Assembly: GCA_025359005.1 (NCBI GenBank)
Contig: JANYHP010000599.1
Coordinates: 1-6,826 of the forward strand
Length of the DNA stretch: 6,826 bases
Origin: Hyphomicrobiaceae bacterium
GTDB taxonomy: Bacteria > Pseudomonadota > Alphaproteobacteria > Rhizobiales > Hyphomicrobiaceae
Direction of reading: 5' to 3'
A program made the translations under genes and the position numbers. Under the pieces are notes generated by a model. The model saw nothing but the letters and a program-made list of their open reading frames with translations, was not told where the DNA came from and did no database searches. Shown here in pieces: positions 6,030-6,826 of the stretch (position 1 is its first letter; each line of letters starts with the position of its first letter).

Positions 6030-6125
6030 TGACTGGGCTGGTGCTGAGTACTCCGGTCCGGTTGCGCGTTCCTTTGTCGGGGCCTGGAGCTTGTAACTGC
6101 ACGGCGAAAGCAGCTGGTGGAGACG

Positions 6126-6154
6126 TGCGTGGTAATTTTTTCACGCAGATTTTT
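6126..6154 (+). terminator. Possible intrinsic terminator
   Basis: TGCGTG (6126-6131) pairs with CACGCA (6142-6147) around a loop GTAATTTTTT, followed after GA by five T (6150-6154). The 6-bp stem is short and the loop long, so termination would be modest. It is about 285 bases after fabH and about 200 before the repeat-protein gene. Confidence 0.4.
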
Positions 6155-6285
6155 CTCACTTTGAACTTTCTCTTTTATCTTTCTCACTTGCAGATACGGT
6201 AAAGATGACTAATACTCGATGATCATGCGCGGGACGTTTTTTATTCTGCGCCACGTCCGCTGTCCGAAAATTACTAATCCCGCCG

Positions 6286-6303
6286 TGTCATTCCAAAATG
6301 ACA
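6286..6303. promoter_or_regulatory. Inverted repeat TGTCATT-CCAA-AATGACA (operator or leader hairpin)
   Basis: A perfect 7-bp pair with a 4-base centre ends 48 bases before the ATG of the repeat-protein gene. Size and symmetry fit either a dimeric repressor site or a small hairpin in the leader. No T run follows directly. The regulator cannot be named. Confidence 0.4.
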
Positions 6304-6351
6304 ATTGGTGTGCGTGCGTTCGCGTCGATTTATTTTTTTTAGGGGCTCCCC

Positions 6352-6675
6352 ATGGCGATTACCAAAACAGGCGACTTGGTCGATTCCATCACCACCAACG
6401 GTGATTTCTTGGTCGGCAACACGGGCGTGGGCGGCTTGGCTGTCGACGGTGGTAGCAAGTTTGTAATTTCGACGACGAGCGTGCCGGCGATGCCGGCCGG
6501 CCAGGAGCCGTTGCTCGATGTTGGTTCGGCCGCCGGTAGCAGCGGCACCGTGACGTTGACGGGCGCCGGCTCCGAGATCGACGTGGTAAGCACCGGCACG
6601 GTGACCAACGGGGCGACCGTGCGGATCGGCTTCACCGGCACCGGAGTGATGAACATCACCGCCGGGCGACGTTGA
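6352..6675 (+). CDS. Repetitive beta-strand protein, N-terminal part, ending at a frameshift
   Basis: ATG 6352 is preceded by AGGGG (6341-6345) with a 6-base spacing, a good ribosome binding site. The 107-residue product is rich in Gly, Thr, Val and Ser and built of degenerate repeats of about 22-26 residues: a hydrophobic strand ending in VG or IG, a G-x-x-G turn, a second strand and a third. Units run at about 18-40 (FLVGNTGVGGLAVDGG), 54-79 (LLDVGSAAGSSGTVTLTGAGS) and 89-105 (VRIGFTGTGVMNIT). This pattern is that of beta-solenoid passengers of autotransporter-like or type I-secreted surface proteins. No Sec signal peptide is visible at the N-terminus, which would favour a C-terminal secretion signal. 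The TGA at 6673-6675 cuts unit 3 short, and the repeat resumes in another frame. Substrate or binding partner is unknown. Confidence 0.68.
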   Translation: MAITKTGDLVDSITTNGDFLVGNTGVGGLAVDGGSKFVISTTSVPAMPAGQEPLLDVGSAAGSSGTVTLTGAGSEIDVVSTGTVTNGATVRIGFTGTGVMNITAGRR

Positions 6676-6826
6676 AAATTCTCGACCCAGTCGGCACTGC
6701 CAGCGGCACCGGCACGGATGGCGCCGGGAACGACGGATTGACGATCGGTCGCAACGCGGGCGCCAACGGCACCCTGAACGTCGACGCGAGCACTGTGCAG
6801 ATCGTCGGCACGGGAACGTACATGAA
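6666..6826 (+). pseudogene. Continuation of the repetitive beta-strand protein in the -1 frame (runs off the window)
   Basis: From about base 6666 the frame shifted back by one base is open to the window end and continues the same repeat. It reads ATLKILDPVG, then a Gly/Thr/Asp-rich linker, then GLTIGRNAGANGTLNVDASTVQIVGTGTYM. The first residues complete repeat unit 3 begun in the upstream frame (GVMNITAG + ATLKI), so both parts belong to one original gene. One missing base in or near GGG 6664-6666 explains the break: a sequencing or assembly error, a true mutation, or less likely recoding. TTG 6672 overlaps the upstream TGA (TTGA), so re-initiation is formally possible. The C-terminus, with any secretion signal or barrel, is outside the window. 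Confidence 0.6.

Larger units (their letters stand above)
5961..6066 (+). repeat. 11-base direct repeat GTCCGGTTGCG (5961-5971, 6056-6066)
   Basis: Two exact copies lie 95 bases apart in the gap after fabH. The first copy overlaps the 5' arm of the hairpin at 5968-5990. Confidence 0.4.
5843..6351. other. Long gap after fabH, AT-rich on its right side, no convincing gene
   Basis: These 509 bases have no open frame with family character. By hand count, 6121-6340 is about 42% GC, far below the flanking genes. The region holds several inverted repeats (5968-5990, 6015-6029, 6126-6147, 6286-6303), an 8-base palindrome GAGTACTC at 6046-6053, an 11-base direct repeat (5961-5971 and 6056-6066), and a pyrimidine-rich tract at about 6149-6190 with the 10-mer TTTCTCACTT twice (6152-6161 and 6180-6189). 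It probably holds the fabH operon end and the promoter and leader of the repeat-protein gene. ihfA, the usual next gene in alphaproteobacteria, is absent. Confidence 0.6.

Noticed and set aside
6339..6659. Minus-strand open frame opposite the repeat protein
   Set aside because: A Pro/Val/Thr-rich mirror of the repeat coding; the plus strand has the ribosome site and repeat logic.
6664..6675. Programmed -1 frameshift signal at the break in the repeat gene
   Set aside because: No X-XXY-YYZ slippery heptamer and no evident downstream pseudoknot; kept only as a less likely cause.

Overview
The window is GC-rich (coding parts roughly 65% by eye) and reads as a chromosomal segment of an alphaproteobacterium. 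The supporting evidence is a ZapA of the alphaproteobacterial type, a BamE lipoprotein divergent from a ubiquinol-cytochrome c chaperone-family gene (a family largely confined to alphaproteobacteria and mitochondria), and that chaperone gene followed by DUF177, plsX and fabH, a gene order known from this class. A Rhodospirillales-like host is a reasonable guess, but nothing here fixes the order or genus.

Layout. Positions 2-310 (+) hold the C-terminal end of a CobB-type sirtuin. It converges on zapA (432-815, -), and the 121-base gap between them carries a strong hairpin. Upstream of zapA, on the same strand, is a small basic and coiled-coil protein of unknown function (862-1239, -). A non-coding stretch of about 290 bases follows, then bamE (1531-2022, -). 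A 339-base divergent promoter region with short repeats and a GC-rich hairpin separates bamE from the rightward cluster: cytochrome bc1 chaperone (2362-2907), DUF177/YceD (2948-3511), plsX (3702-4781) and fabH (GTG start at 4865, to 5842). PlsX and FabH feed acyl groups into phospholipid and fatty-acid synthesis, YceD-family proteins are tied to large-subunit rRNA, and BamE and the bc1 chaperone serve the envelope.

After fabH the expected alphaproteobacterial continuation (ihfA, then a MerR-type regulator) is not seen. Instead there are about 509 bases without a convincing gene, AT-rich in their right half and full of inverted repeats. They end in a good ribosome binding site and the start of a repetitive, Gly/Thr/Val-rich beta-strand protein (from 6352), probably a surface or secreted protein. 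Its frame is broken at about 6664-6675 by an apparent one-base deletion, and the same repeat pattern continues in another frame to the window edge.

The parts most worth a second look are this frameshifted repeat gene and its leader, an exact 12-base repeat in two gaps of the lipid cluster, and the repeats between bamE and the bc1 chaperone. I found no CRISPR array, tRNA, rRNA, insertion sequence or phage gene.
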